This document shows positions 1-8,036 of a stretch of 64,000 nt of DNA, one piece after another; positions within the stretch are counted from its first letter, which is position 1, and each line of letters opens with the position of its first letter. Origin of the DNA: Sphingopyxis macrogoltabida (GTDB lineage: Bacteria; Pseudomonadota; Alphaproteobacteria; Sphingomonadales; Sphingomonadaceae); NCBI GenBank assembly GCA_003241685.1, contig QFPJ01000010.1, forward strand, positions 17,915-81,914. Direction: 5' to 3'. Under the pieces are notes generated by a model. It was not told where the DNA came from. It saw nothing but the letters and a program-made list of their open reading frames with translations, and did no database searches. The position numbers and the translations under genes are program-made.

Positions 1-1
1 G

Positions 2-124
2 CCCTATGGTGCGACCACGATCGCCGACGGCGACGGATCGCGTCAGCCGAGCGAAGCCGATCTGGGCGGCGCGCGCTATCTGGGCGAACGGGTCGCGCGG
101 ACGGCCGCGAAGCTGGCGGCCTGA
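2..124 (+). CDS. wrbA: NAD(P)H:quinone oxidoreductase WrbA, C-terminal end (partial)
   Basis: The window opens inside a gene; the last 40 codons are present and end in TGA. The readable tail has PYGATT, then GDGSRQPSE and GARYLGERV, which are the conserved C-terminal segments of WrbA, a flavodoxin-like FMN enzyme that reduces quinones with two electrons and so avoids semiquinone radicals. The rest lies upstream of the window. The stop is 4 bases before the ATG of the next gene, so the two are probably co-transcribed. Confidence 0.85.
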   Translation, partial: PYGATTIADGDGSRQPSEADLGGARYLGERVARTAAKLAA

Positions 125-128
125 TCCC

Positions 129-953
129 ATGAAGCGCCTGCCGAGCCTTTTCGTCTCGCACGGCTCGCCGATGATGGCGCTCGAACCCAGTCCGGCACGG
201 GATTTCCTGTCCGGGCTGGGGGCCCGCCTGCCGCGTCCGCGCGCGATCCTGGTCCTGTCGGCGCACCATGATGCCGCGCACGAGGGCGGACACATCACCG
301 TCACGGCATCGCCCAAACCGCCGACCATCCATGATTTCGGCGGCTTTCCCCAGGCGCTGTTCGACATGCGATACCCTGCGCCGGGCGACCCGGCGCTGGC
401 GCGGCGGATCGTCGACCTGTTCGCGGATCACGGCCTGGCCGTCGCCGCCGACGCCGACCGCGGGCTGGACCATGGCGCCTGGGTGCCGCTGTCGCTGATC
501 TATCCCGACGCCGACATTCCCGTCGTGCAACTGTCGGTCGCGTCCGGTGCCCCGCCCGAATGGCATTATGCACTGGGCCGGGCGCTCGCGCCGCTGCGCG
601 ACGACGGCATATTGATCATCGGATCGGGCAGCATGACGCATAATCTGCGCGCCTTCCGGTCGGCGCGGCCGCCGATCGACGCGCCCGCACCCGAATGGGT
701 GACGGGCTTTACGGACTGGGTAGCGGAACGCTTCGCGGCCGGTGCCGTCGACGATGTGCTGCACGCCGTCGAGCGCGCGCCGCACGGCCGGGACAATCAC
801 CCCACGCCGGACCATATCCTGCCCCTGTTCGCCGCGATGGGCGCTGGCACCGATGCCGACGGGCTGCACGCGGCCCGGCTGCACGACAGCATCACCTACG
901 CGATACTCGCGATGGACGTTTACGCTTTCGGTGAGGGCGCCGCGGCCCTATAG
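129..953 (+). CDS. DODA-type (LigB superfamily) extradiol ring-cleavage dioxygenase
   Basis: The 274-residue protein closely follows the E. coli YgiD/plant DOPA-dioxygenase pattern: FVSHGSPM near residue 8, LSAHHD near 44, TIHDFGGFPQALFD near 66, GSGSMTHNLR near 166 and HPTPDHILPL near 240. Histidines 11, 46 and the one in NHPTP are the expected metal ligands, and His171 is the likely catalytic base. Members open catechol rings (for example DOPA) using oxygen and a divalent metal in the cytoplasm; the substrate here is unknown. The ATG at 129 was chosen because homology begins there, although the frame stays open upstream. It follows wrbA by 4 bases, suggesting a quinone/catechol stress operon. 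Confidence 0.85.
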   Translation: MKRLPSLFVSHGSPMMALEPSPARDFLSGLGARLPRPRAILVLSAHHDAAHEGGHITVTASPKPPTIHDFGGFPQALFDMRYPAPGDPALARRIVDLFADHGLAVAADADRGLDHGAWVPLSLIYPDADIPVVQLSVASGAPPEWHYALGRALAPLRDDGILIIGSGSMTHNLRAFRSARPPIDAPAPEWVTGFTDWVAERFAAGAVDDVLHAVERAPHGRDNHPTPDHILPLFAAMGAGTDADGLHAARLHDSITYAILAMDVYAFGEGAAAL

Positions 954-960
954 CGCCGCC

Positions 961-1644
961 ATGCTGCTGTCCGACCGTGTCCTGTTCCTCGATGGCGAGG
1001 CCCTTGTCATCGACAAGCCCGAAGGGTTGCCCGTCGATGCCCCGCGCGACGGCAGCCTGAGCCTGGAAAATCATCTCGATTCGCTGCGCTTCGGGTTCAA
1101 GCGCTGGCCGCTTCCCGTGCACCGGCTCGACCGCGACACATCGGGCTGCCTGCTGCTCGCCCGCAATCCGAAGGCGCATGGCCGCTTCACCCGCGCCTTT
1201 GAGGAGCGCGCGGTCGAAAAGCAATATCTCGCGATCCTCGACGGCGTGCCCGTGGACGATGGCGGCACCATCGACCTGCCGCTGGGCAAGGTATCGACGG
1301 CCGAGACGGGCTGGCGCATGGTCGTCGATCCGAAAGGCAAGCCGTCGGTATCCCGCTGGGAAAAGGTGGCCGTCGCCGGCGGGCGCAGCCTGCTGCGCTT
1401 CCGACCCGAAACCGGCCGCACCCACCAGCTGCGCGTCCATGCGCTCGAAGGGATCGGCTTTCCGATCGTCGGCGACCCCGTGTACGGCAACGGCAAGCCC
1501 AAGGACCGCACCATGCTCCACGCCGAACGGCTGGTCGTGAACCGTGACGTCAAGCCGTCCATAATCGCCGAGGCGCCCTTCCCCGTCCGCTTCGCCGCGC
1601 TCGGCTTTTCGGCGCCCGACGGGGCGGCGCCGACCTGTGGCTGA
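961..1644 (+). CDS. RluA-family pseudouridine synthase
   Basis: The 227-residue protein has the RluA-family catalytic motif HRLDRDTSG near residues 54-62, with Asp57 as the predicted nucleophile, preceded by VIDKPEGLPV and followed by GRTHQLRVH and PIVGDPVYG. There is no N-terminal S4 domain, so it resembles the short RluA/TruC type that isomerises uridine in rRNA or tRNA. The target base cannot be read from sequence. It starts 7 bases after the dioxygenase gene, and its last 8 bases overlap the GTG start of arfB, implying translational coupling. Confidence 0.88.
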   Translation: MLLSDRVLFLDGEALVIDKPEGLPVDAPRDGSLSLENHLDSLRFGFKRWPLPVHRLDRDTSGCLLLARNPKAHGRFTRAFEERAVEKQYLAILDGVPVDDGGTIDLPLGKVSTAETGWRMVVDPKGKPSVSRWEKVAVAGGRSLLRFRPETGRTHQLRVHALEGIGFPIVGDPVYGNGKPKDRTMLHAERLVVNRDVKPSIIAEAPFPVRFAALGFSAPDGAAPTCG

Positions 1645-2038
1645 TATTCCCGAAAGCGCGATCACCGAAAAGTTTCTGGCCGGCACGGGGCCCGGCGGAC
1701 AAAATGTCAACAAGGTCGCCACCGCGTGCCAGCTTCGCGTCAACGCCTATGCGCTCGGCCTGCCGCCCGACGCCTGGCGCCGACTCAAGACGCTGGCGGG
1801 TAGCCGCCTGACCGCCGAGGGCGAACTCGTCATCCTCGCGCGCCGGTTTCGCACGCAGGAGGCGAACCGCGCCGACGCGCGGCAGCGGCTCGGCGACCTG
1901 ATCGACGCCGCGCTCGTGCGTCCCGAAAAGCGCATCAAGACCAAGCCGAGCAAGGCGGCCAGGGCGCGCCGCGTCGATGGAAAAAAGGCGCGGAGCGCGG
2001 TCAAGGCGATGCGCGGGCGCGTTCGCGGGTCGGAATGA
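1637..2038 (+). CDS. arfB: Alternative ribosome-rescue factor ArfB (codon-independent peptidyl-tRNA hydrolase)
   Basis: At 133 residues this matches ArfB/YaeJ in size. The GTGPGGQNVNKV segment (GGQ at 20-22) is the catalytic loop that hydrolyses peptidyl-tRNA on stalled ribosomes. The lysine/arginine-rich tail from about residue 95 is the part known in ArfB to enter the empty mRNA channel. The start is GTG and lies inside the end of the pseudouridine synthase gene. The pairing of a ribosome-rescue factor with an RNA-modifying enzyme is consistent with a translation-maintenance operon. Confidence 0.92.
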   Translation: MADIPESAITEKFLAGTGPGGQNVNKVATACQLRVNAYALGLPPDAWRRLKTLAGSRLTAEGELVILARRFRTQEANRADARQRLGDLIDAALVRPEKRIKTKPSKAARARRVDGKKARSAVKAMRGRVRGSE

Positions 2039-2087
2039 TCCGGCGCGACCGCGTCGGCGATCGGGCGTTCGGCCGACCCCTCGCCCG

Positions 2088-2708
2088 ATGACGCACCATT
2101 ACCGCCTGGACGCTTCCGCGGCGGCAATCGGCGCGCATTTCGGCGCCGATGCGGGACAGGACCCTTGGACCGGCGGCTATGCGGTTCCCGGACGTCCCGC
2201 CCCGATCATCGCGGGTGACGCGCGCGACCCGGTGCGGCGGACCATCAGCCCCGCACTGTGGGGCGTGCCCCCGCCGCCGCAGGGCACCGCGCCGGTCGCG
2301 CATGTCCGCAATCTCGCCAGCCCCTTCTGGATCGGCACGCTGCGCCACCCCGAATTGCGCTGTCTGGTCCCGGCGACGGCCTTTGCGCTGTGGGCGGGCG
2401 GCGCGGGCGCCAGGCGGCAACGCTGGTTCTCGATTCCGTCGCAGCGGATCTTCGCCCTGGCGGGCATCCGGCGTCAGGGCGAAGACTGGCCCTGTTTCGC
2501 GATCCTGACCACCGACGCCAACCGGCTGGTCGCGCGCGATCATCCGGCATCGATGCCCGTCATCCTGCATCCCGGCGATCACGCGCTGTGGCTGACCGGC
2601 GAATGGCGCGCCGCCGCGCCGCTCGTCCGTCCCTTTCCGGGACAGGAAATGACCGTCGCCGACCGCCCCGACGGGTTCGATTCACCATCATCGTCCACCT
2701 TTCGATAA
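2088..2708 (+). CDS. Degenerate SRAP (YedK/HMCES-like) family protein lacking the catalytic cysteine
   Basis: The 206-residue protein has the layout of SOS-response-associated peptidase domain proteins, which protect abasic sites by crosslinking through Cys2: a short start motif, PALWGVPPP near 60, VRNLASPFW near 80, RCLVPATAFALW near 95, and SMPVILHPGDHALWL near 155. The canonical start MCGR is replaced by MTHH, so Cys2 is missing. The usual acidic residue in GFYEW is replaced (AFALW). A histidine precedes the PVIL segment. If homologous, it should be unable to form the usual thiazolidine DNA crosslink. It follows arfB by 49 bases. Family assignment rests on motif order and is moderately confident. 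Confidence 0.6.
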   Translation: MTHHYRLDASAAAIGAHFGADAGQDPWTGGYAVPGRPAPIIAGDARDPVRRTISPALWGVPPPPQGTAPVAHVRNLASPFWIGTLRHPELRCLVPATAFALWAGGAGARRQRWFSIPSQRIFALAGIRRQGEDWPCFAILTTDANRLVARDHPASMPVILHPGDHALWLTGEWRAAAPLVRPFPGQEMTVADRPDGFDSPSSSTFR

Positions 2709-2769
2709 CCAGCCGCCGCTTAAAAAAGGTCCGCAGTCAAACAGAATATGGATCGTCGGGGCCAGAGCC

Positions 2770-3093
2770 GTGCTGGGAAATCGCAACGTCACCACGCAAC
2801 GAAAAGCCGGGATCGAACGCCGCGCCGAGCGGGCGCCGGTCCGCGCCCGCGCGCGCTTTCGCGAGGCGGGGCTGAACCCGTTCGATGTGGAATTGTTCGA
2901 CCTGTCTTCCACCGGCTTTTGCATGGTGACCTTTGCCCGGCCGCCGATCGGCCGCCAGATCTGGGTCAGCCTGCCCGGCCTGCAACCGCTGGAGGCTGTC
3001 GTGCGGCGGGCCGACGGCAACAATTACGGCTGCGAATTCGTGAACCCGCTGCACCCGTCGGTCGCCCGGCATATGCAGGTCACGCTGCGCTGA
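2770..3093 (+). CDS. PilZ-domain protein (putative c-di-GMP receptor)
   Basis: A 107-residue single-domain protein. RRAERAPVRARARFRE near residues 17-32 supplies the arginine-rich first half of a PilZ motif, and DLSSTGFCM near 44-52 the D-x-S-x-x-G second half. This combination binds cyclic di-GMP in most PilZ proteins. The chosen start is GTG at 2770 because no ATG gives the full domain. It stands alone, convergent with the EVE gene downstream with 15 bases between stops. A GGDEF-EAL enzyme that could feed it lies at 11.7 kb. Confidence 0.75.
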   Translation: MLGNRNVTTQRKAGIERRAERAPVRARARFREAGLNPFDVELFDLSSTGFCMVTFARPPIGRQIWVSLPGLQPLEAVVRRADGNNYGCEFVNPLHPSVARHMQVTLR

Positions 3094-3108
3094 ACGGCGG
3101 CGGTCGGG

Positions 3109-3534
3109 TCAGGCCTCCGGTTTCTCCGACTTTTTCAGGATATGCTGCCATTCCGCCGGGGTGACGCGGCCCACCGACAGGCGCGACAGGCGGATCAGGT
3201 CCATGTCGGCCAGCGCGGGATCGGCCTTGATCGCCGCGAGCGTCACCGGATGGGCGAGCGCCCGCACCGGCTCCACCTGTACGACGACCCAGGGCGAGCC
3301 TTCGTCGGCGGTCGGATCGGGAAAGGCCTCCTTGGCGATCCGCATGATCCCGACGCATTCCTTGCCGATATTGCTGTGATAGAACAGCGCCTCGTCGCCG
3401 ACCTTCATCGCCTTCATGTTCAGCTTGGCGCTGTGGTTGCGCACGCCGTCCCAGATGCCGCTGCCGTCCTGCACCAGCTGGTCCCACGCATAGGCGTCGG
3501 GTTCGGATTTCATCAGCCAATATTGCTTGCTCAT
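3109..3534 (-). CDS. EVE-domain protein (thymocyte nuclear protein 1-like)
   Basis: The 141-residue protein starts MSKQYWLMKSEPDAY and contains WDGVRNHSAK, KVGDEALFYHSN and VGIMRIAKEAFPDPT, the standard blocks of the bacterial EVE domain. EVE is a PUA/YTH-like fold that binds modified bases in nucleic acid and sometimes accompanies restriction or repair genes. The domain spans the whole protein, with no attached effector. The gene is divergent from the 2-oxoglutarate oxygenase at 3812, and the 277-base gap between them holds a large perfect inverted repeat. Confidence 0.88.
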   Translation of the reverse strand: MSKQYWLMKSEPDAYAWDQLVQDGSGIWDGVRNHSAKLNMKAMKVGDEALFYHSNIGKECVGIMRIAKEAFPDPTADEGSPWVVVQVEPVRALAHPVTLAAIKADPALADMDLIRLSRLSVGRVTPAEWQHILKKSEKPEA

Positions 3535-3566
3535 GCCATGTACCTGGAGTTTCGTTCTGTTGAGGC

Positions 3567-3645
3567 GGCCCCGGCCCGCTCCCCCTCCCGGCCTCCCTGA
3601 CGATAGTAAACTATGGGAGGCCGGGAGGGGGAGCGGGCCGGGGCC
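3567..3645. repeat. Perfect 31-bp inverted repeat with 17-base spacer
   Basis: Bases 3567-3597 and 3615-3645 are exact reverse complements (31 of 31), built of C-rich and G-rich blocks. The spacer carries a small ATAG/CTAT hairpin at 3603-3606 and 3611-3614. The element sits between two divergent genes, so it is not an ordinary transcription terminator for either. It resembles a repetitive extragenic palindrome or a hairpin-forming mobile remnant. Confidence 0.9.
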
Positions 3646-3811
3646 GTTTCCGCCTAAGCGGACAGACTCTAGCCGAGCGCCGCTTGGCGGGGAACCGCCT
3701 TTTTCCCTTTCGCGGCCGGGGCAGAGCGCCTAAATCCCGATTCCTGTCAAAGACGCGCTCCGGTCCGGCCGGCATGGCGCGCCACAGCACCAACAACTGG
3801 AAACTCCGTCC

Positions 3812-4741
3812 ATGACTGCCGCCGTTCCCGTCATTTCCATGTCCCTGCCGGCCGATCGGTTCGCGAAAGATTTCGGCGCGTCCTTCGAACGCTTCGGTTT
3901 TGCCATGATCACCGATCACGGCATCGACCCCGCGCTGATCGACGAAGCCTGGGACAAGGCGAAAGCCTTTTTCGCGCTGCCCGAAGAACGGAAGCGCGCC
4001 TATCACATCGCCGGTCAGGGCGGCGCGCGCGGCTACACGCCGTTCGGGGTCGAGATCGCGAAGGGTGCCAAGGAGGTCGATCTCAAGGAATTCTGGCACG
4101 TCGGCCGCGACCTGCCGCCGGGACACCCGCTCGCCGCGCAACAGCCCGGCAATGTCTGGCCGGCCGAAGTCGACGGTTTCCGCGCCGTTTATGAAAAATT
4201 ATTCGCCGAATTCGATCGCGTCGGCGCGCGGCTCTTGTCCGGCATCGCGACCTATCTCGGCCTGGCGCCCGATTTCTTCGACGACACGGTAAAGGACGGG
4301 AACAGCGTCATGCGCCTGCTCCACTATCCCCCGGTCGAAGCCCCCGCGAAAGGCATTCGCGCCGAGGCGCATGAGGATATCAACACCATCACGCTGCTGC
4401 TCGGCGCCGAAGAGGCGGGCCTCGAAATTCTGGACAAGGACGGAAGCTGGCTTCCGGTGGCGCCGCCGCCGGGCGCGATGGCGGTGAATGTCGGCGACAT
4501 GCTGCAGCGGTTGACCAACGACCGCCTGCCATCCACCACCCACCGCGTCCGCAACCCCGACGCAGGCCGGGCCAGCGTCGCGCGCTATTCGATGCCCTTC
4601 TTCCTCCACTTCCGGTCGGACTATCCGATCGTGACGCTGGAAAACTGCATCGATGCCGCGCATCCGAACCATTATCCGACGCCGATCACCGCCGACGACT
4701 ATCTGCAGCAACGGCTGCGCGAGATCGGACTGAAGAAATAG
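3812..4741 (+). CDS. Isopenicillin-N-synthase-like 2-oxoglutarate/Fe(II) dioxygenase
   Basis: The 309-residue protein has an N-terminal DIOX_N-type region (residues 5-110, with GFAMITDHGID and ARGYTPFGVE) and a C-terminal 2OG-Fe(II) domain. Iron ligands are His187 and Asp189 in AEAHEDIN and His244 in STTHRV; Arg258 and Ser260 in ARYSM are the 2-oxoglutarate-binding pair. Such enzymes hydroxylate or desaturate small molecules in the cytoplasm; the substrate is not predictable here. It is a single gene, convergent with the small minus-strand gene that ends at 4766. Confidence 0.85.
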   Translation: MTAAVPVISMSLPADRFAKDFGASFERFGFAMITDHGIDPALIDEAWDKAKAFFALPEERKRAYHIAGQGGARGYTPFGVEIAKGAKEVDLKEFWHVGRDLPPGHPLAAQQPGNVWPAEVDGFRAVYEKLFAEFDRVGARLLSGIATYLGLAPDFFDDTVKDGNSVMRLLHYPPVEAPAKGIRAEAHEDINTITLLLGAEEAGLEILDKDGSWLPVAPPPGAMAVNVGDMLQRLTNDRLPSTTHRVRNPDAGRASVARYSMPFFLHFRSDYPIVTLENCIDAAHPNHYPTPITADDYLQQRLREIGLKK

Positions 4742-4765
4742 GCGGCGGCCGGCCGGTCGGTCGGT

Positions 4766-5170
4766 TTAGCGATCGTCCCAATAATCGAACACCGCCTGTT
4801 GCTGGTCGCGGATGAAGCGCGTCGCCGCCGCGCCTTCCCATGGGCCGTCATAGCCGAGCAGCAGCGCGGTGCCGCCGACCCACCAGCCCTGCCCCGGCAG
4901 ACGGTCGCTCTCGCGCACAACCAGCACCGCCAGATCGGGTTCGCCGTCGAACGCGCAAAGCCGGTCGACCTCCGCCAGCGTGTGGCACAGCGCGCGCATC
5001 TTGGGCCGGGTGAAGCGGAAGCCGAGATCGCCGAGCAGTTCGGAATAGCTGACGCTGCGCCCCGCCCGCGCGGCTTCGGTCAGGATCGCGCGAATGCGCG
5101 GCGCGTCGCCGAGCGCCGACGCATCGGCGGCGGTCGCATCGCCGCCTAATCCCGCGTCTTTGGCGGCCAT
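4766..5170 (-). CDS. Conserved small protein of unknown function, downstream of DUF1295 gene
   Basis: The 134-residue protein starts at the ATG at 5170, inside the end of the DUF1295 gene (25-base overlap), so it is probably translationally coupled. The central part (RSVSYSELLGDLGFRFTRPK near residues 35-55) looks like a small winged-helix fold, and the end carries WWVGGTALLLGYDGPWEG and FIRDQQQAVFDYW. No catalytic motif is evident. I do not recognise a firm function; similar sphingomonad proteins have at times been given unsupported enzyme names. Confidence 0.65.
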   Translation of the reverse strand: MAAKDAGLGGDATAADASALGDAPRIRAILTEAARAGRSVSYSELLGDLGFRFTRPKMRALCHTLAEVDRLCAFDGEPDLAVLVVRESDRLPGQGWWVGGTALLLGYDGPWEGAAATRFIRDQQQAVFDYWDDR

Positions 5171-5964
5171 GGGATGAAACCAGAGGTGCGCCGGACATAG
5201 TCGGCATAATCCGGGCGCGTCTTGTGCAGCCCCTTTTCGAGCAACGCCTTGCCCGACCAGCGCGTCAGGGTGAAGGTGAGGAAGATCGGCCCCGCGATGC
5301 TGGCGATCCCCGCCCAGGCGGCGGCGTCCGCGGCGACGAGCCAGATGCCCCACCAGGTCAGCGTGTCGCCGAAATAATTGGGGTGCCGCGTGTAGCGCCA
5401 GAGGCCGGTGTCGAGCACCTTGCCGCGATTGGCGGGATCCTTGCGAAAGGCGGCCAGCTGCGCGTCGCCGATGGTTTCAAAGGCGATGCCGGTCAACGCG
5501 GCGGCCAGCCCGATCCAGCCGAGCGGTCCGAGCGCCGGCGCCGGATCGTTGGCGCCCGCCCATATGCCAAGCTGTGCCGGCAAGCAGGTGAGGAAGAGCA
5601 AGGGCGCCTGCGTCAGAAACACGGTGAGCAGCGCGGTCTGCGGCCAGCTCCATCCCCTGGCGTCCATCGTCCGCGCCATGATGCGGGCGTAGCGCGGGTC
5701 TTCGCCATCGCGGCGCCAACGCAGGAAAAGATGCGCCGCAAGGCGCAGGCCCCACAAGGTCGTCAACCCCAGCAGCAACGGCGCATGGACCCCGGCAAAG
5801 CCGGTCTGCAAAGCGGCGGATGCGGCCAGAAGCACCATGCCGAAAGCCCAGAAGGCGTCGATGAAGGACACGTCGCGGATCGCGACCGACACGCGCCACA
5901 GCAACAGAATGACCAGCAGAAGTGCCGCGAGATTGACCGCCAGCAATCCCGTCACCTCGATCAT
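5146..5964 (-). CDS. DUF1295 / steroid 5-alpha-reductase-like integral membrane protein
   Basis: The 272-residue protein has about seven hydrophobic segments starting at the N terminus. The segment DTGLWRYTRHPNYFGDTL (185-202) is the conserved signature of DUF1295 and of the related isoprenylcysteine methyltransferase and steroid reductase families, where it forms the cofactor site. A membrane-embedded NAD(P)H-dependent lipid reductase or methyltransferase is plausible; substrate unknown. It overlaps the acyltransferase gene upstream by 4 bases (ATGA) and the small gene downstream by 25 bases, forming a lipid-related operon. Confidence 0.82.
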   Translation of the reverse strand: MIEVTGLLAVNLAALLLVILLLWRVSVAIRDVSFIDAFWAFGMVLLAASAALQTGFAGVHAPLLLGLTTLWGLRLAAHLFLRWRRDGEDPRYARIMARTMDARGWSWPQTALLTVFLTQAPLLFLTCLPAQLGIWAGANDPAPALGPLGWIGLAAALTGIAFETIGDAQLAAFRKDPANRGKVLDTGLWRYTRHPNYFGDTLTWWGIWLVAADAAAWAGIASIAGPIFLTFTLTRWSGKALLEKGLHKTRPDYADYVRRTSGFIPWPPKTRD

Positions 5965-6608
5965 GCGCGAGCTCCCCCGTCATCGTCGCCCAATATGTCG
6001 TCGATCGACCGCACCGCGCGATCGGGGAATTTGGGGATGCAGCCCCGGTAGACCTCGAACACCTTCATCATGTCGGCGCGAAAATCGCCGGTCGGCCAGA
6101 TCAGCGGACCGAGCCCGCCCGTTTTGGTCCCATAGTCCATCATCCCGACGACCATCGGTACCTTGGCCGCGAGCGCGATCTGGTAGAAGCCGGTGCGCCA
6201 TTTCTGCGCCCGGCCGCGCGTTCCTTCGGGCGCGACGGTCAGCATGAATTCGCTGCGCCGCGCGAATTCGCGCGCCATCTGGTCGACGATGTTGCTGTTG
6301 GTGCGGCGGTCGACGGGAACGCCGCCCATCTGGCGCATGAAACCGCCGAGCGGCCAGCGGAACAGCGACAGCTTGCCCATGAAATGCGGGCGGACCCCCA
6401 GGTCGGCGGTCAGGCCGAGATAATTGACGAAGTCCCAGTTGCTGGTGTGCGGCGCCGCGATGATGATGAAGCGCCGCGGTTCGGGGACCGTACCCACCGC
6501 CTTCCAGCCGCGCAGGCGATAGAGCAGCAGCAGCAGGCGCCGCACGGCGCGCGCGATCAGACCCGGCGGGTCATCCTCGATGCGGGCTTCATTGTCTCCT
6601 CGTCCCAT
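5961..6608 (-). CDS. PlsC-type 1-acyl-glycerol-3-phosphate acyltransferase family protein
   Basis: The 215-residue protein has the four acyltransferase blocks: AAPHTSNWDF (His54 and Asp59 form the HX4D catalytic pair), GKLSLFRWP, GGVPVDRR (95-102) and APEGTR (126-131). A hydrophobic stretch LLLLLYRLRG precedes the first block. These enzymes acylate lysophosphatidate or related lysolipids at the inner membrane. The arrangement GGVPVDR with HTSNWD fits the shorter bacterial PlsC-like subgroup. It is first in the minus-strand operon with DUF1295, supporting a role in lipid modification. Confidence 0.85.
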   Translation of the reverse strand: MGRGDNEARIEDDPPGLIARAVRRLLLLLYRLRGWKAVGTVPEPRRFIIIAAPHTSNWDFVNYLGLTADLGVRPHFMGKLSLFRWPLGGFMRQMGGVPVDRRTNSNIVDQMAREFARRSEFMLTVAPEGTRGRAQKWRTGFYQIALAAKVPMVVGMMDYGTKTGGLGPLIWPTGDFRADMMKVFEVYRGCIPKFPDRAVRSIDDILGDDDGGARA

Positions 6609-6666
6609 GGCTTCGCTTGCGCGAAAGCGGCGGGATGCGCAAGAGCCGAGACGGCGGCCGGTCGGA

Positions 6667-7488
6667 TCAGCCGACGAAGGCGCGTTCGATCACGAAATCG
6701 CCGGGCGCCGCGTTCGACCCTTCGGTAAAGCCCATCGCCTCGAACCGCGCCGACAGGTCGCGGATCATCGCCATGCTGCCGCACAGCATCATGCGATCGG
6801 TCGCGGGGTCGAAATGATCGGGGCCGGTCAGCGGGTGGCCGAACAGGCGCCCATTGTCGATCAGCGCATCGATGCGCCCTTCGTTGCGAAACGGCGCGCG
6901 CGTGACCGTCGGCAGATAGTGGAACTGGAGCAGCGCCTGATCCTGCACCAGCGGATCGCCGGCGAGCTGCGCCTCCAACTCCTCGCGAAAGGCAAGGTCG
7001 CTGACCTGCCGCACGCAATGAACGATGACGATCTGGCCGAAGCGGTCATAAATGTCAGGATCGCGCGCCAGGCTGAGGAAGGGGGCGAGACCCGTCCCCG
7101 TCGACAGCAGGAACAGCCGCTTGCCCGGAGTCAGCGCATCGGCGACCAGCGTGCCGGTCGGCTTGCGGCCAAGATAGATGGGGTCGCCGGGTTCGATCTT
7201 CTGAAGACGCGAGGTCAACGGGCCGTCGGGCACCTTGATCGACAGAAACTCCAGCTCGTCGGAATAGGCGGGACTGGCGATCGAATAGGCGCGCAGCAAC
7301 GGACGCCCCTCGCCGCCCGGCAGCCCGATCATCACGAACTCGCCCGAACGGAAGCGGAAGCTGGCGGGACGGGTGATCGAAAAGCTGAACAGATGTTCGT
7401 TCCAGTGGCGGACGCGCAGCACATCCTCGACGGTCAGCGACGCGGACGGGGCAAGCTTCGCGGCGGCAGCGATACGGTCGCTCATCAT
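6667..7488 (-). CDS. fpr: Ferredoxin/flavodoxin-NADP+ reductase
   Basis: The 273-residue protein is FNR-like: FAD-binding RAYSIAS at 66-72, GPLTSRL near 89, NADP-binding STGTGLAPF at 129-137, and a C-terminal segment ending IERAFVG. It shuttles electrons between NADPH and ferredoxin or flavodoxin, supporting iron-sulfur and heme chemistry and oxidative-stress defence. Two ATGs are adjacent at 7488 and 7485; the first overlaps the upstream stop as TAATG, indicating translational coupling to the gene at 7488-7943. The shared upstream region holds a Fur-box-like palindrome. Confidence 0.9.
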   Translation of the reverse strand: MMSDRIAAAAKLAPSASLTVEDVLRVRHWNEHLFSFSITRPASFRFRSGEFVMIGLPGGEGRPLLRAYSIASPAYSDELEFLSIKVPDGPLTSRLQKIEPGDPIYLGRKPTGTLVADALTPGKRLFLLSTGTGLAPFLSLARDPDIYDRFGQIVIVHCVRQVSDLAFREELEAQLAGDPLVQDQALLQFHYLPTVTRAPFRNEGRIDALIDNGRLFGHPLTGPDHFDPATDRMMLCGSMAMIRDLSARFEAMGFTEGSNAAPGDFVIERAFVG

Positions 7489-7943
7489 TATCGGCTTTCT
7501 TGATGGTTCATGGAAGGAAGGGAGAGATGCGAAAGGTCGAAACCCGCCTCCGCAAGCCCGGCCGCGGCCGCATGCATCGCATTGGCGATCGGTGCAATCG
7601 ATTCGGCGGTGACGAACAGCGCCAGCGTCGCGCGCGCATCCGGAAAGCATCCGCGTCCAACGCCCTGCCACAGTCCGAGCAAGATGGCTTCGTCCTCGCC
7701 GATCCGGCGGCAGCCCATATGCGAGAGCGCGACGGGACGCAATGCGTCGCCGGTGACAAGCGCCATCGCAACGTGAAAATCGGGCAGCACATGATGCGCG
7801 TTCATACCGCGAAAAGCGCGGTGAAGTGCGCGCGGCGGGCAGATTCCCCGGCGAGCGGCATCGGCCCAGCCGCGCATCGCCCACAGCAGGAAACGGCCGC
7901 TGTTGTGCAGTTGTTCGACCGGCTGGTCGATGAAAGCGTACAT
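7488..7943 (-). CDS. Conserved hypothetical protein coupled to fpr
   Basis: A 151-residue soluble-looking protein without a signal peptide or membrane segment. Conserved-looking blocks are FLLWAMRGWADAARRG near 18, PDFHVAMALV near 53 and MGCRRIGEDEAILLGLWQ near 75. I do not recognise a named family. Its stop overlaps the fpr start, and its start lies 36 bases from a Fur-box-like site, so a role in iron or redox metabolism is a reasonable inference but nothing more. Confidence 0.7.
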   Translation of the reverse strand: MYAFIDQPVEQLHNSGRFLLWAMRGWADAARRGICPPRALHRAFRGMNAHHVLPDFHVAMALVTGDALRPVALSHMGCRRIGEDEAILLGLWQGVGRGCFPDARATLALFVTAESIAPIANAMHAAAAGLAEAGFDLSHLSLPSMNHQESR

Positions 7944-7978
7944 CCCGGTCTCCTTCGTGCGTGCCGCGCCTTATATGT

Positions 7979-7999
7979 TATTGCGAGTCATTTGCAATC
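7979..7999. promoter_or_regulatory. Putative Fur-type iron-responsive operator
   Basis: The core at 7980-7998 is an imperfect palindrome with perfect 5-bp ends (ATTGC/GCAAT) around a centred C. The minus-strand reading, GCAAATGACTCGC, strongly resembles proteobacterial Fur boxes of the GCAAATGATTCGC type. It lies in an AT-rich gap between divergent transcripts (fpr operon to the left, short ORF and PPOX gene to the right), the expected place for a shared iron-responsive operator. Confidence 0.55.
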
Positions 8000-8036
8000 G
8001 TGCCAAATTGTTTTTCTTTGGGTAGGTGAAGAAAGC

